A stretch of DNA of 64,000 bases from Halanaerobium sp. MA284_MarDTE_T2 (GTDB lineage Bacteria > Bacillota > Halanaerobiia > Halanaerobiales > Halanaerobiaceae). Of this stretch, positions 63,906 to 64,000 are shown one piece after another. Numbering within the stretch: position 1 is the stretch's first letter; each line of letters opens with the position of its first letter. Below the pieces are notes generated by a model. It was not told the origin of the DNA, did no database searches, and saw nothing but the letters and a program-made list of their open reading frames with translations. The position numbers and the translations under genes are program-made. The stretch lies in assembly GCF_003337245.1 (NCBI RefSeq), contig NZ_QPJE01000006.1, forward strand, positions 42,636 through 106,635. The letters are read 5' to 3'.

Positions 63906-64000
63906 TTACTCAATAATTTCGGTAACAACTCCGGCACCAACTGTGTGGCCACCTTCACGGATTGCAAAACGCAGTCCTTCTTCCATAGCTATTGGAGTAA
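63906..64000 (-). CDS. tuf: elongation factor Tu, C-terminal fragment
   Basis: The last 30-odd codons of a gene that begins beyond the window. The translation [30 protein letters not shown] followed by TAA is the conserved end of EF-Tu domain 3. EF-Tu carries aminoacyl-tRNA to the ribosome. The position just before rpsJ is the usual str-S10 arrangement. Confidence 0.97.
   Translation of the reverse strand, partial: TPIAMEEGLRFAIREGGHTVGAGVVTEIIE

Overview
The window comes from a low-GC, Gram-positive-type anaerobe. Gene content and order (ppsR-ppdK, CIRCE-controlled groESL, PTS with a BglG-type antiterminator, a trimeric NAD-linked [FeFe] hydrogenase, cdaA-cdaR-glmM with a glmS ribozyme, and an S10-spc-alpha block running into ECF genes) fit a fermentative member of the Firmicutes. 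A halanaerobial relative such as Halanaerobium is my best guess, but this is inference from gene content, not a database match. All recognised genes except one membrane protein (41162-41881) lie on the minus strand, so transcription runs from high to low coordinates. Many genes start with TTG or GTG, and several starts were moved downstream to fit ribosome binding sites or promoters. Layout from low to high coordinate: the start of guaA (1-129); a ppsR-ppdK pair; a TPP-riboswitch-controlled ABC transporter operon for a thiamine precursor, carrying a 260-bp fold-back insertion with 13-bp direct repeats; groES-groEL with CIRCE; a radical SAM protein with an internal PDZ domain; a proB-proA-proC-tsaE-tsaB-rimI-tsaD operon; a PTS locus with EIIA, a lone EIIB, a TIM-barrel protein, an EIICB permease and a LicT-type antiterminator with its RNA target; a ten-gene operon for a NAD-linked [FeFe] hydrogenase with sensor-like and anti-sigma-like partners; an EndoA toxin-antitoxin pair with a 49-residue antitoxin-like gene upstream; an RNA/DNA helicase; dcd, nnr, acpS; cdaA-cdaR-glmM-glmS with the glmS ribozyme; an AMMECR1/MEMO-like/radical SAM trio; rplM-rpsI; truA, ecfT, ecfA2 and a frameshifted ecfA1; then the ribosomal block from rplQ back to rpsJ, and the end of tuf (63906-64000). 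How the parts work together: pyruvate phosphate dikinase and its regulator, sugar PTS uptake and the hydrogenase describe sugar fermentation with H2 as electron sink. The hydrogenase operon has its own promoter and a candidate Rex (NADH-responsive) operator. Cell-wall precursor synthesis is tied to c-di-AMP synthesis by operon structure and to glucosamine-6-phosphate by the ribozyme. The most unusual items are the fold-back mobile element and its scattered end fragments, a second 101-bp intergenic repeat, the A7 frameshift in ecfA1, the mini-antitoxin, the degenerate H-cluster protein, the unusual domain orders of the radical SAM-PDZ protein and the helicase, the missing rpmD, and a structured 170-nt spacer between rpsH and rplF.
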